From NCBI GenBank assembly GCA_029882235.1, contig JAOULB010000135.1:1-6165 (forward strand): 6,165 bases of DNA, given 5' to 3'. Positions 1 to 5,232 of this stretch are shown piece by piece; position 1 is the first letter of the stretch; every line of letters starts with the position of its first letter. The DNA is from Gammaproteobacteria bacterium. Its GTDB lineage: Bacteria; Pseudomonadota; Gammaproteobacteria; UBA6429; Thiohalophilaceae. Under the pieces are notes generated by a model. It had not been told where the DNA came from, did not search any database, and saw only the letters and a program-made list of their open reading frames with translations. The position numbers and the translations under genes are program-made.

Positions 1-1073
1 ACATCAGCAAACATATTGGGTTTAAGCACTTCGTCAGGATTATCAAAGCGCAGACGTACTTTTAGCGTTCGAGTTTTCTGATTCAGACTCGGATAGATGT
101 ATTCAACCTTACCTTCCCATTCACGTCCCGGTACATAAGAAAGTTTCACATCGGCAGACTGACCTTCTTTCACCCAGTTGGCCTGACTTTCAAACACTTC
201 AGCAAGGATCCAGATGGTGGATAAATCAGCCAGACTCATCACTTCCATCATCGGTGTGATATACATGCCTTCGCGCACCATGAGTTTGGAGACAATACCA
301 TCCTGTGGTGCATAGACTCGCACGTACTGATTTGATCTGTTCTTGCGACGTATCTCTTTAATCTGTTGTTCAGAGATACCCAAAGCAATCAGACGTTCGC
401 GCGATGCACCCAGTAAAAATTTATTGCCCGTACGGACAGCCTGCAGGAAATCATCCTGTGCGTTAACCAGCTCTGGCGAATAAAGCTCAAACAACAGCTG
501 ACCTTTCTTGACGCGCTCACCTTCGGATTGCACCACCAGTTTTTGAATCCAGCCTTTGCTGCGTATATGGATATGTGAAATTTTATTTTCATCAAAATCG
601 ACATAACCCACGGTATCGATCCTGCGCCAGAGTTTCTTGCGCTCAACCACGCGAGTGCGCACACCCATATTGTTTTCAACCGCTGGTGAAATTTTTACGT
701 CATTACCATCGCCTTCATCATAGACCGGCACCAGGTCCATCCCCATAGGCGATTTGCCAGGCTCATCACGTCGATAGGCTGGATCCATTGGCGCGACCCA
801 GTAAAGTATTTTTTTCTCGCCCGACGATTCTTTTTGCTCAGCTTCTTTCTTAACCAGATCCATGCCACAGATAGGACAGTTGCCCGGCTTGTCGCGCACG
901 ATTTGTGGATGCATGGGGCACACATATTTGGGGTCCAGATGCTTTGCTGCATGATCAAGTGCAGTTTCAGTATTTCCGCCAGCACCTGTGGCCATTTCAT
1001 CATCACTACAGGCTGATAAACTCAGCACCGATATCAGTAAGGTGATCCAGATGAATCCTTGTTTGATGTTCAT
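1..1073 (-). CDS. cusB: CusB-like RND efflux periplasmic adaptor, lipoprotein with heavy-metal-binding domain (3' end outside window)
   Basis: Membrane-fusion (adaptor) subunit of a tripartite heavy-metal RND pump, probably for Cu(I)/Ag(I), linking the inner-membrane pump to the outer-membrane channel in the periplasm. I translated 357 codons from the ATG at 1073; the gene runs off the left edge. Visible in order: a lipoprotein signal with lipobox LSAC (Cys22); a heavy-metal-binding domain at about 50-74 (CPMHP, then CPICGMDL); a second, Cys-less copy of that motif at about 91-118 (YWVAPMDP, then SPMGMDLVPVY), which is the CusB-type N-terminal Met motif; a barrel-sandwich/lipoyl part at about 160-205 (RSKGWIQKL, LFELYSPELV); a helical hairpin at about 205-245; the second lipoyl half at about 250-285; and a beta-barrel at about 286 onward. 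AGGAG at 1081-1085 (7-nt spacing) supports the start. The metal is inferred; a CzcB- or SilB-like role is possible, so the symbol names the family. The downstream gene is expected to be a CusA-type pump. Confidence 0.93.
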   Translation of the reverse strand, partial: MNIKQGFIWITLLISVLSLSACSDDEMATGAGGNTETALDHAAKHLDPKYVCPMHPQIVRDKPGNCPICGMDLVKKEAEQKESSGEKKILYWVAPMDPAYRRDEPGKSPMGMDLVPVYDEGDGNDVKISPAVENNMGVRTRVVERKKLWRRIDTVGYVDFDENKISHIHIRSKGWIQKLVVQSEGERVKKGQLLFELYSPELVNAQDDFLQAVRTGNKFLLGASRERLIALGISEQQIKEIRRKNRSNQYVRVYAPQDGIVSKLMVREGMYITPMMEVMSLADLSTIWILAEVFESQANWVKEGQSADVKLSYVPGREWEGKVEYIYPSLNQKTRTLKVRLRFDNPDEVLKPNMFAD

Positions 1074-1080
1074 TGTCGTT

Positions 1081-1184
1081 CTCCTGCGCAATAAACGGTT
1101 TACACGTTTACTGCAAAATGTCTTGTTGTTATTTGTTGCGCAACATCATACACCGATGCGGTACAACAACATAAAGCGTTTTAT
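1081..1184 (-). promoter_or_regulatory. Intergenic leader of the cusB-like gene: SD plus two inverted repeats
   Basis: This gap separates the small Cys-rich gene from the cusB-like gene. It holds the AGGAG Shine-Dalgarno sequence (1081-1085), a TAAACG/CGTTTA inverted repeat (1092-1097 and 1105-1110, 7-nt loop) that overlaps a direct repeat of GTTTAC on the plus strand (1098-1103, 1106-1111), and a perfect 12-bp palindrome TGTTGCGCAACA (1134-1145). No T-run follows either repeat in the direction of transcription, so they do not look like intrinsic terminators. Read-through from the upstream gene is plausible. A regulator-binding or mRNA-processing role is only a guess. Confidence 0.3.
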
Positions 1185-1571
1185 TCAGGAGACGTTTCGA
1201 GGAGGGTGGCCTTCACCACCGGGACTGATGCCTTCGAAGAATATCATTTGTTGCGGGATAAATTTATGCGTAGAAAAATTCGATAAGGTGTTTGCCGTGG
1301 TCAGACTGGAATAAACAGAAACACAACTGCTGCAGCTTGAGCAGTTATCCTGGCAGGCATTGTCGGCAGCACTACAGCAGCCATTATGATTCCCGTCATG
1401 ACCTGCGGTTTCATCCATCGGCATATCCATGCCTGCTGATGGACAGTGCTGTGACTGGCCTGTCCCCATATCAAGCATATCGATCGCCGATACCGCAGCC
1501 TGCATTGGTGCGATCACCAACATCAGTCCCAGTATGGAAGCCAGCAATTTGTGACTTGTTTTCATCGACAT
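1185..1571 (-). CDS. Small secreted Cys/His/Met-rich protein, CopL/DUF2946-like, beside the metal efflux gene
   Basis: A 128-aa protein without catalytic motifs. It has an N-terminal signal peptide (KTSH, then a hydrophobic stretch at 9-29, probable cleavage after AVSA at 29), then a probable metal-binding segment at 42-83: HC at 42-43, MDMPMD at 48-53, His58 and His62, CC at 65-66, and Cys73, 77, 80 and 83. A hydrophobic stretch and a Gly/Pro-rich tail ending near HPPR (122-125) follow. This layout (secretion signal, Cys/His cluster, PPR-like tail) resembles small CopL or DUF2946 proteins found beside copper-resistance genes; that is family resemblance by eye, not a database hit. I prefer the ATG at 1571 because AGGA lies 8 nt upstream. 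A GTG at 1604 would give 139 aa, but it puts 11 extra residues before the signal peptide. It lies upstream of and co-directional with the cusB-like gene, so a periplasmic metal-buffering or sensing role is inferred. Confidence 0.8.
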   Translation of the reverse strand: MSMKTSHKLLASILGLMLVIAPMQAAVSAIDMLDMGTGQSQHCPSAGMDMPMDETAGHDGNHNGCCSAADNACQDNCSSCSSCVSVYSSLTTANTLSNFSTHKFIPQQMIFFEGISPGGEGHPPRNVS

Positions 1572-1638
1572 GGATAAAGTCCTGATTCCAATAACATTGT
1601 TCACTAAAAGTATTACATATTCTGCCAGTTAATCCAAT

Positions 1639-1665
1639 TTATCGGCACTATTTACTGACAATTTA
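1639..1665 (-). promoter_or_regulatory. Sigma-28 (FliA)-like promoter motif facing the Cys-rich gene
   Basis: Read on the minus strand, TAAATTGT (1665-1658), an 11-nt spacer, then GCCGATAA (1646-1639). Against the enterobacterial FliA consensus TAAAGTTT-N11-GCCGATAA this is 6/8 for the -35, 8/8 for the -10, with exact spacing. It would start a transcript roughly 60 nt before the ATG at 1571. A flagellar sigma factor driving a metal gene is unexpected, so this could be chance or a site that serves another purpose. No sigma-70 promoter in this direction was convincing. Confidence 0.4.
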
Positions 1666-1690
1666 TCACTAGATCCAACGCCAGTACTAT

Positions 1691-1716
1691 TAATGCAATA
1701 GCAGATAGGCCGATAA
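1691..1716 (+). promoter_or_regulatory. Sigma-28 (FliA)-like promoter motif facing the HDOD gene
   Basis: An exact GCCGATAA -10 box (1709-1716), with a weaker -35 candidate TAATG (1691-1695) one base closer than the ideal 11-nt spacing. The predicted transcript start lies about 50 nt before the ATG at 1778. The motif is oriented correctly and lies in the intergenic region. With its mirror-image partner at 1639-1646 it makes an 8-bp inverted repeat, TTATCGGC then GCCGATAA, across the divergent promoters. A regulator operator is therefore the alternative reading. Confidence 0.4.
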
Positions 1717-1777
1717 CATAGTACGAATATGCATGACTTAATGACCTGAAACCAGATAGGAAGTTCATCAAACTATT

Positions 1778-2653
1778 ATGAGTTACGCGGCAAACAAACA
1801 GGATTTACGCAAAAAAATAGCGGAGATCAAAGAGTTACCGTCGATGCCGACGATTAGTAACAAATTGGTCACGCTACGTGATGATCCCGATGCAGGTATT
1901 GATGATTTATCCAATATCATCAAACTGGACCCTGCCCTCAGCAGCAAGCTAGTTCACTATGCGGCGTCACCCTTTTTTGGCTATAGCAAAGGCATTGAAT
2001 CCATAGAAAATGCGGTCAGTCAGGTACTTGGTTTTGATAAGGCGCTGAATATGGCGCTGGCGATGGACACCAGCCAGTCTTTCGATGTTCCTCTGGAAGG
2101 CCCGATTGGACTGAAGGCCGTCTGGCGACAGGCCCTGTTCAGTGCCCATCTGATGCAATCGCTATCAGAAAAACTCCCCCCGGCAAATGCAACCAAACCC
2201 GGCATGGTTTATATGGTTGGTTTATTGCACAACATTGGATTCCTCCTGCTGGGGCATTTATTTAAAGAAGAGTTTCAACTATTAAACAAACTCGCTAAAG
2301 AAAATCCAAAAATCTCGATTGTTGATCTTGAGACTCGCGCGCTCGGTATGTCACATACTGATCTAGGTGTCTGGCTGATGCGTGAATGGAGTATGCCTGC
2401 TGAATTAACCACGGCTGTTTTTGAACACCACAACCCATTTTATAAAGGCCAGCATTTCGTCTATGCCAATCTGGCCCTGATCGCGAACCGTTTACTATGT
2501 CGGCATGACATTGGTGACGAAAAAGACCCCAACCCACCATCACAAATGCTGCAAAGTCTTGGCTTAAAAGAAAAACAACTGGATGACGTTCTGGAAAATC
2601 TTATGGATGGTAAAGATGAACTGGAAACTATGATCCAGGAGCTACATAGTTAA
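1778..2653 (+). CDS. HDOD-domain protein, probable non-catalytic signalling adaptor
   Basis: A 291-aa cytoplasmic protein that is almost entirely one HDOD domain (about 12-225), a fold related to HD phosphohydrolases that usually works by binding partners rather than by catalysis. Landmarks: LPSMP (20-24), IIKLDPALSSKLVHYAASP (about 47-65), IESIENAVSQVLGF (about 73-86), GLLHNIG (148-154), MSHTDLGVWLMREWSMP (about 191-207) and FEHHNP (215-220). In GLLHNIG the HD aspartate is replaced by Asn152, typical of HDOD proteins and arguing against phosphodiesterase activity. The C-terminal part (about 225-291) is Lys/Glu/Asp-rich and helical, with no recognised domain. The ATG at 1778 has only a distant AGGAAG (1758-1763, 14-nt spacing), so the ribosome site is weak, but no better in-frame start is seen. 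HDOD proteins are often tied to motility, chemotaxis or c-di-GMP signalling; the specific partner is unknown. It converges with cbbR, overlapping it by 4 bp. Confidence 0.9.
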   Translation: MSYAANKQDLRKKIAEIKELPSMPTISNKLVTLRDDPDAGIDDLSNIIKLDPALSSKLVHYAASPFFGYSKGIESIENAVSQVLGFDKALNMALAMDTSQSFDVPLEGPIGLKAVWRQALFSAHLMQSLSEKLPPANATKPGMVYMVGLLHNIGFLLLGHLFKEEFQLLNKLAKENPKISIVDLETRALGMSHTDLGVWLMREWSMPAELTTAVFEHHNPFYKGQHFVYANLALIANRLLCRHDIGDEKDPNPPSQMLQSLGLKEKQLDDVLENLMDGKDELETMIQELHS

Positions 2654-3558
2654 GCTTTATAAGTCATTAATGACTTCGCTGATTCAAGTACAAACTGCCG
2701 AAATGCGGTTGCAATTGGTGACAGACGCTTACCGTTACGATGCACGACATACCAGTGTCTTAGAATGGGGAACTCCTTAACATCAAGAATCGCGAGTCGT
2801 TTTGTTTCTAACTCTAGCGCGAGTGTATGAATCGATACCAGTCCTAAACCCAGACCCGCTTCAACCGCCTGTTTAATCGCCTCATTACTGGTCATTTCCA
2901 TACCTGTCTTCAGACTAATGCCTCGATCATTAAAGAAGCGTTCCATTGCGATTCTTGTGCCCGAGTCAGGCTCGCGCACCACAAAGGTTTCCTGTTGGAT
3001 ACGCGTTAGCGGGATCGCCTTTTCCTGTGCCAGGGAATGATCCGGTGGTGCGATGGCAACCAGCGGATTTTCCATAAAGGGCTCGAGTTCGAGTGCCATA
3101 CTCTCGGGAGGCCGCCCCATGATGACCATGTCCTTTTCATTATTCTCAAGCTGGCGTAACAGGGAGGCGCGATTGGTAACATCAAGGCTGAAGGTAATGC
3201 CATCATGCAGCTTGGCGAAGGTGGCCAGCAGGCGGGTGGCAAAGTAGTTGGCAGTACTGGCCACACCAATGGCCAGATGACCACGCTGAATCCCTTTGAG
3301 TTGCTCCAGCACCTCACCAGCCTCATCAAGCTGCTCTGCAATGGTACGGCTGTAGTGGTACATCTCACGACCGGCATCGGTCAGGAAAATTCTTTTGCCC
3401 ATATGCTCAAACAGGGACAGACCCGCACTCTCCTCTAACTGCTTGATTTGCATAGAAACAGCAGGCTGGGTCAAATGCAGTTCCTGAGCGGCTTGAGTAA
3501 AGCTCAGATTGCGGGCAACGGCCTCAAAGACCTTCAACTGGCGAAAAGTAACATTCAT
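2650..3558 (-). CDS. cbbR: LysR-family transcriptional regulator CbbR (RuBisCO operon regulator type)
   Basis: A 302-aa LysR-type regulator, a normal full length for the family. The N-terminal winged helix-turn-helix covers about 1-60 (RQLKVFEAVARNLSFTQAA, then LTQPAVSMQIKQLEE), followed by a linker helix and an effector-binding domain at about 92-295. It carries stretches I associate with CbbR: REMYHYSR (64-71), STANYF (101-106), LDVTNR (125-130), MGRPP (147-151), REPDSGTRIAMERFF (195-209), NEAIKQAVEAGLGLG (225-239) and FPILRHWYVVHR (263-274). CbbR proteins activate Calvin-cycle operons in response to metabolites, so autotrophy is inferred for the organism; no cbb structural gene is within view. 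The ATG at 3558 matches the family start (MNVT-RQL), though AGG lies almost against the ATG, leaving poor Shine-Dalgarno spacing. It is transcribed towards the HDOD gene and away from the EAL-HDOD gene. The regulatory target could be elsewhere in the genome. Confidence 0.92.
   Translation of the reverse strand: MNVTFRQLKVFEAVARNLSFTQAAQELHLTQPAVSMQIKQLEESAGLSLFEHMGKRIFLTDAGREMYHYSRTIAEQLDEAGEVLEQLKGIQRGHLAIGVASTANYFATRLLATFAKLHDGITFSLDVTNRASLLRQLENNEKDMVIMGRPPESMALELEPFMENPLVAIAPPDHSLAQEKAIPLTRIQQETFVVREPDSGTRIAMERFFNDRGISLKTGMEMTSNEAIKQAVEAGLGLGLVSIHTLALELETKRLAILDVKEFPILRHWYVVHRNGKRLSPIATAFRQFVLESAKSLMTYKA
2661..2676. repeat. 16-bp perfect palindrome at the 3' end of cbbR
   Basis: AAGTCATTAATGACTT is a perfect inverted repeat lying inside the last codons of cbbR, just past the convergent stop codons. 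As RNA it would make only a short 5-bp stem with a 6-nt loop and no T-run, so it is a poor terminator in either direction. A protein-binding site is possible. Confidence 0.4.
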
Positions 3559-3829
3559 ACCTGATAAGTATAATGAATTTTTGATGATTTATTTAAATTA
3601 CATTATTTTTTCTTATAGGAAAAGCCTGAAGATTATTCCCCAACAAAGTCATTGATAGAAATCTGTACAAATCGACTCTAGAAAAAGCTCAGACAACATT
3701 TAAATTCTCTAGTGGTAGTTCACACCTTCAGACACAACATATTACATTCGGCCTGTAATGACTCATTAATAAACTATTAAACAAACCGACATAGAAGTAA
3801 CTAATAGACAACACAAGCAGGGTGAATTA
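3559..3829. promoter_or_regulatory. A/T-rich divergent intergenic region between cbbR and the EAL-HDOD gene
   Basis: This region must hold the promoters of both genes. On the minus strand, TATACT (3572-3567) fits a -10 box whose predicted start falls within about 2 nt of the cbbR ATG, so a near-leaderless cbbR mRNA is possible; no clear -35 is seen. Nearer the EAL-HDOD gene, two overlapping dyads stand out: TAATGACTCATTA (3756-3768) and TTAATA-AAC-TATTAA (3766-3780). They are operator candidates. A weak CCGACAT element (3786-3792) resembles a degraded sigma-28 -10 box but is not convincing. LysR-type T-N11-A motifs are too common in such A/T-rich DNA to assign a CbbR site. Confidence 0.35.
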
Positions 3830-3832
3830 GTG
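3819..3832 (+). promoter_or_regulatory. Shine-Dalgarno and GTG start of the EAL-HDOD gene
   Basis: AGGGTG (3819-3824) lies 5 nt before a GTG start codon at 3830. The resulting N-terminus (M-H-N-I-Y-V-G-S-Q-P-I) matches the usual start of YuxH-type EAL-HDOD proteins, so the non-ATG start is well supported. Confidence 0.7.
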
Positions 3833-5044
3833 CACAATATTTATGTTGGTTCTCAACCAATCTATAATAAGAGTTTAGAGATATATGCATATCATTTGCT
3901 CTTTCGAAATAATGATATCAATAAAGCACAATTTTCAAACGAGGATCAGGCTACCTCAGAAGTTATTTTAAATACATTAACCAACATAGGCCTGGATAAA
4001 ATCGTTGGGTCACATAAAGCCTCCATTAACTTCACAAGGAAATTCATTATTGGTGAATACCCGATTCCGAATATGAAAGACAAAATCATGGTTGAAATTG
4101 ATCGCTCAACCAACCTTGATGACCTGATGATTGAGAATCTGAATATCCTTGGAGATAAAGGATATACATTAATAATGCATAAACCTCACTATCAACAATA
4201 TACTCAAACAAAATCTGATAGTGAACATGAAATTATTATAAAATTTGATATAAAGACCTACAGTAGATTCGAGTTACAACAAATATTATTCAGCCCAAAA
4301 GAAAACAATATAAGCTATTTGGCTTCAAAAATTGAAACCAGAGAAGAATTTGATTATTGCAACAGTCTTGATTTTGAATATTATGAAGGTTTCTTTATAT
4401 GTGAACCAAATATAATAAAAAGAAAGGAGATTCCCAGCTCAAAAGCACATGTTATACAGATACTTAGAAAACTATATGATGAAAAATATAACATCAAAGA
4501 AATAGAGACACTGATAAGTACCGACGTTAGTTTTTCATACCGAATATTACGGTATGCGAATTCCAGTCTCCTTGGACTAAGCACCCGCATTGATTCCATT
4601 CAGCACGCAATATTAATGCTGGGATGGAACTCAGTTCGGATGATCGCAACATTGCTCATATTGACGAAGATGGAAGACTGTCCTCTCGAAGTCATCTATT
4701 TTGGTGTGCTACGGGCCAAGATGTGTGAGAATTTAGCAGCTCAAAAAAACTTAGATAAGAATATGGCCTTCGCAGCTGGCTTGTTCTCAATCATAGATAC
4801 TTTATTGAGTATTAAAATCGAAGACATACTTGCCCTGATACCATTAAACGAAACATTAATCGCTGCTTTACTTGATGGGGAAACAGAACTTGGAAAACTT
4901 CTGTTTGATACTAAATCCTATATTAGTCATCAACCTGAGCTTGCGACAAAATCGAAATTATCTCGAGCCACATTAGGTGACGCATATATTCATGCTTTAC
5001 AATGGACTAACGAATCAATCCCTATACTTAGCGAACAAGAATAA
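3830..5044 (+). CDS. YuxH-type EAL-HDOD protein with degenerate EAL domain
   Basis: 404 aa, the normal length for the EAL-HDOD (YuxH-like) family: a degenerate EAL domain at about 1-200 followed by an HDOD domain at about 201-390. Hallmarks: IYVGSQPIYNKSLEIYAYHLLFR (about 4-26), NFTR (67-70), MVEIDRS (87-93), IKFD (137-140), IETREEFDYCNSLDFEYYEGFF (about 168-189), then RILRYANSSLLGLSTRIDSIQHAILMLG (about 238-265). The glutamate of the EAL motif is replaced by His22, and the DDFG region is replaced by LIMHKP (114-119). Asn67, Glu89, Asp140 and Glu169 seem to keep other metal- or substrate-site positions. c-di-GMP hydrolysis is therefore unlikely; ligand binding or partner binding is more probable. 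The second half of the HDOD domain is divergent, with no HD pair seen. It starts with GTG and has its own likely terminator. Base use is markedly A/T-rich (many AAA, ATA and AAT codons) compared with cbbR or the metal genes. Confidence 0.9.
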   Translation: MHNIYVGSQPIYNKSLEIYAYHLLFRNNDINKAQFSNEDQATSEVILNTLTNIGLDKIVGSHKASINFTRKFIIGEYPIPNMKDKIMVEIDRSTNLDDLMIENLNILGDKGYTLIMHKPHYQQYTQTKSDSEHEIIIKFDIKTYSRFELQQILFSPKENNISYLASKIETREEFDYCNSLDFEYYEGFFICEPNIIKRKEIPSSKAHVIQILRKLYDEKYNIKEIETLISTDVSFSYRILRYANSSLLGLSTRIDSIQHAILMLGWNSVRMIATLLILTKMEDCPLEVIYFGVLRAKMCENLAAQKNLDKNMAFAAGLFSIIDTLLSIKIEDILALIPLNETLIAALLDGETELGKLLFDTKSYISHQPELATKSKLSRATLGDAYIHALQWTNESIPILSEQE

Positions 5045-5057
5045 AACTACAATTGTT

Positions 5058-5090
5058 GACCATATTATTTACAAATATTGTCATTTTTTT
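5058..5090 (+). terminator. Likely rho-independent terminator after the EAL-HDOD gene
   Basis: It starts 13 nt past the stop codon. GAC-c-ATATT (5058-5066) can pair with AATAT-t-GTC (5074-5082): 8 of 9 positions pair, with one C/T mismatch and a 7-nt loop. Seven Ts follow (5084-5090). The stem is A/T-rich, so it may be only moderately strong. If real, it separates transcription of this gene from the HD-GYP-like gene. Confidence 0.55.
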
Positions 5091-5139
5091 ACATTCATAA
5101 ATTTTAACAATTGAATACTCACTACCTCAACACAAGCAA

Positions 5140-5166
5140 TAAAGTATCTCAAATATCAGTCGAAAA
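5140..5166 (+). promoter_or_regulatory. Sigma-28 (FliA)-like promoter of the HD-GYP-like gene
   Basis: TAAAGTAT (5140-5147), exactly 11 nt (5148-5158), then GTCGAAAA (5159-5166). This is 7/8 to TAAAGTTT and 6/8 to GCCGATAA, with ideal spacing. The predicted start is near 5173, giving a leader of about 60 nt. It overlaps the sigma-70-like candidate at 5160-5187. Confidence 0.5.
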
Positions 5167-5187
5167 TATAGGTAACATATATATAAT
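5160..5187 (+). promoter_or_regulatory. Sigma-70-like promoter candidate for the HD-GYP-like gene
   Basis: A perfect TATAAT (5182-5187) with TCGAAA (5160-5165; 4/6 to TTGACA) 16 nt upstream. The surrounding DNA is A/T-rich, so a chance TATAAT is quite possible. It may compete with or supplement the overlapping sigma-28-like motif. Confidence 0.3.
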
Positions 5188-5196
5188 TTTATTCGT

Positions 5197-5223
5197 ATGA
5201 ATTAACGCGCGATTCATGAGGAA
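5197..5223 (+). promoter_or_regulatory. 5'-leader hairpin next to the SD of the HD-GYP-like gene
   Basis: ATGAAT (5197-5202) and ATTCAT (5212-5217) form a 6-bp inverted repeat with a 9-nt, GC-containing loop. The Shine-Dalgarno AGGAA (5219-5223), 9 nt before the ATG at 5233, directly follows it. The hairpin would not cover the SD. A role in translation control is possible but unsupported. Confidence 0.25.
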
Positions 5224-5232
5224 TTCTTGAGC

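Noticed and set aside
389..1006. Minus-strand open frames at 389-679 and 695-1006 and plus-strand frames at 834-1016 and 988-1314
   Set aside because: They overlap the cusB-like frame, which is open from 1073 to the left edge and carries clear family motifs, or the Cys-rich gene; their translations look random.
1092..1145. Intrinsic terminator between the Cys-rich gene and the cusB-like gene
   Set aside because: Inverted repeats exist (1092-1110, 1134-1145) but none is followed by a T-run on the minus strand.
1292..1585. Plus-strand open frame opposite the Cys-rich gene
   Set aside because: The minus-strand frame has a signal peptide, a Cys/His cluster and an SD; the opposite frame has no recognisable features or SD.
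1656..1669. CusR/CopR-type copper box (TGACAATTTATCA resembles TGACAA-NN-TTGTCA)
   Set aside because: The second half-site and spacing do not match well, and no two-component regulator gene is in view; it also overlaps the better sigma-28-like -35.
3006..3438. Alternative frames inside cbbR (3006-3377 minus, 3053-3247 plus, 3205-3438 plus)
   Set aside because: They lie wholly inside a full-length, family-matching CbbR gene; they are shadow frames.
3766..3792. Sigma-28 promoter for the EAL-HDOD gene (TAAT...CCGACAT)
   Set aside because: It shares the TAAT-to-CCGA distance with the box at 1691-1716, but only about 3/8 at -35 and 5/8 at -10 match; too weak to annotate.
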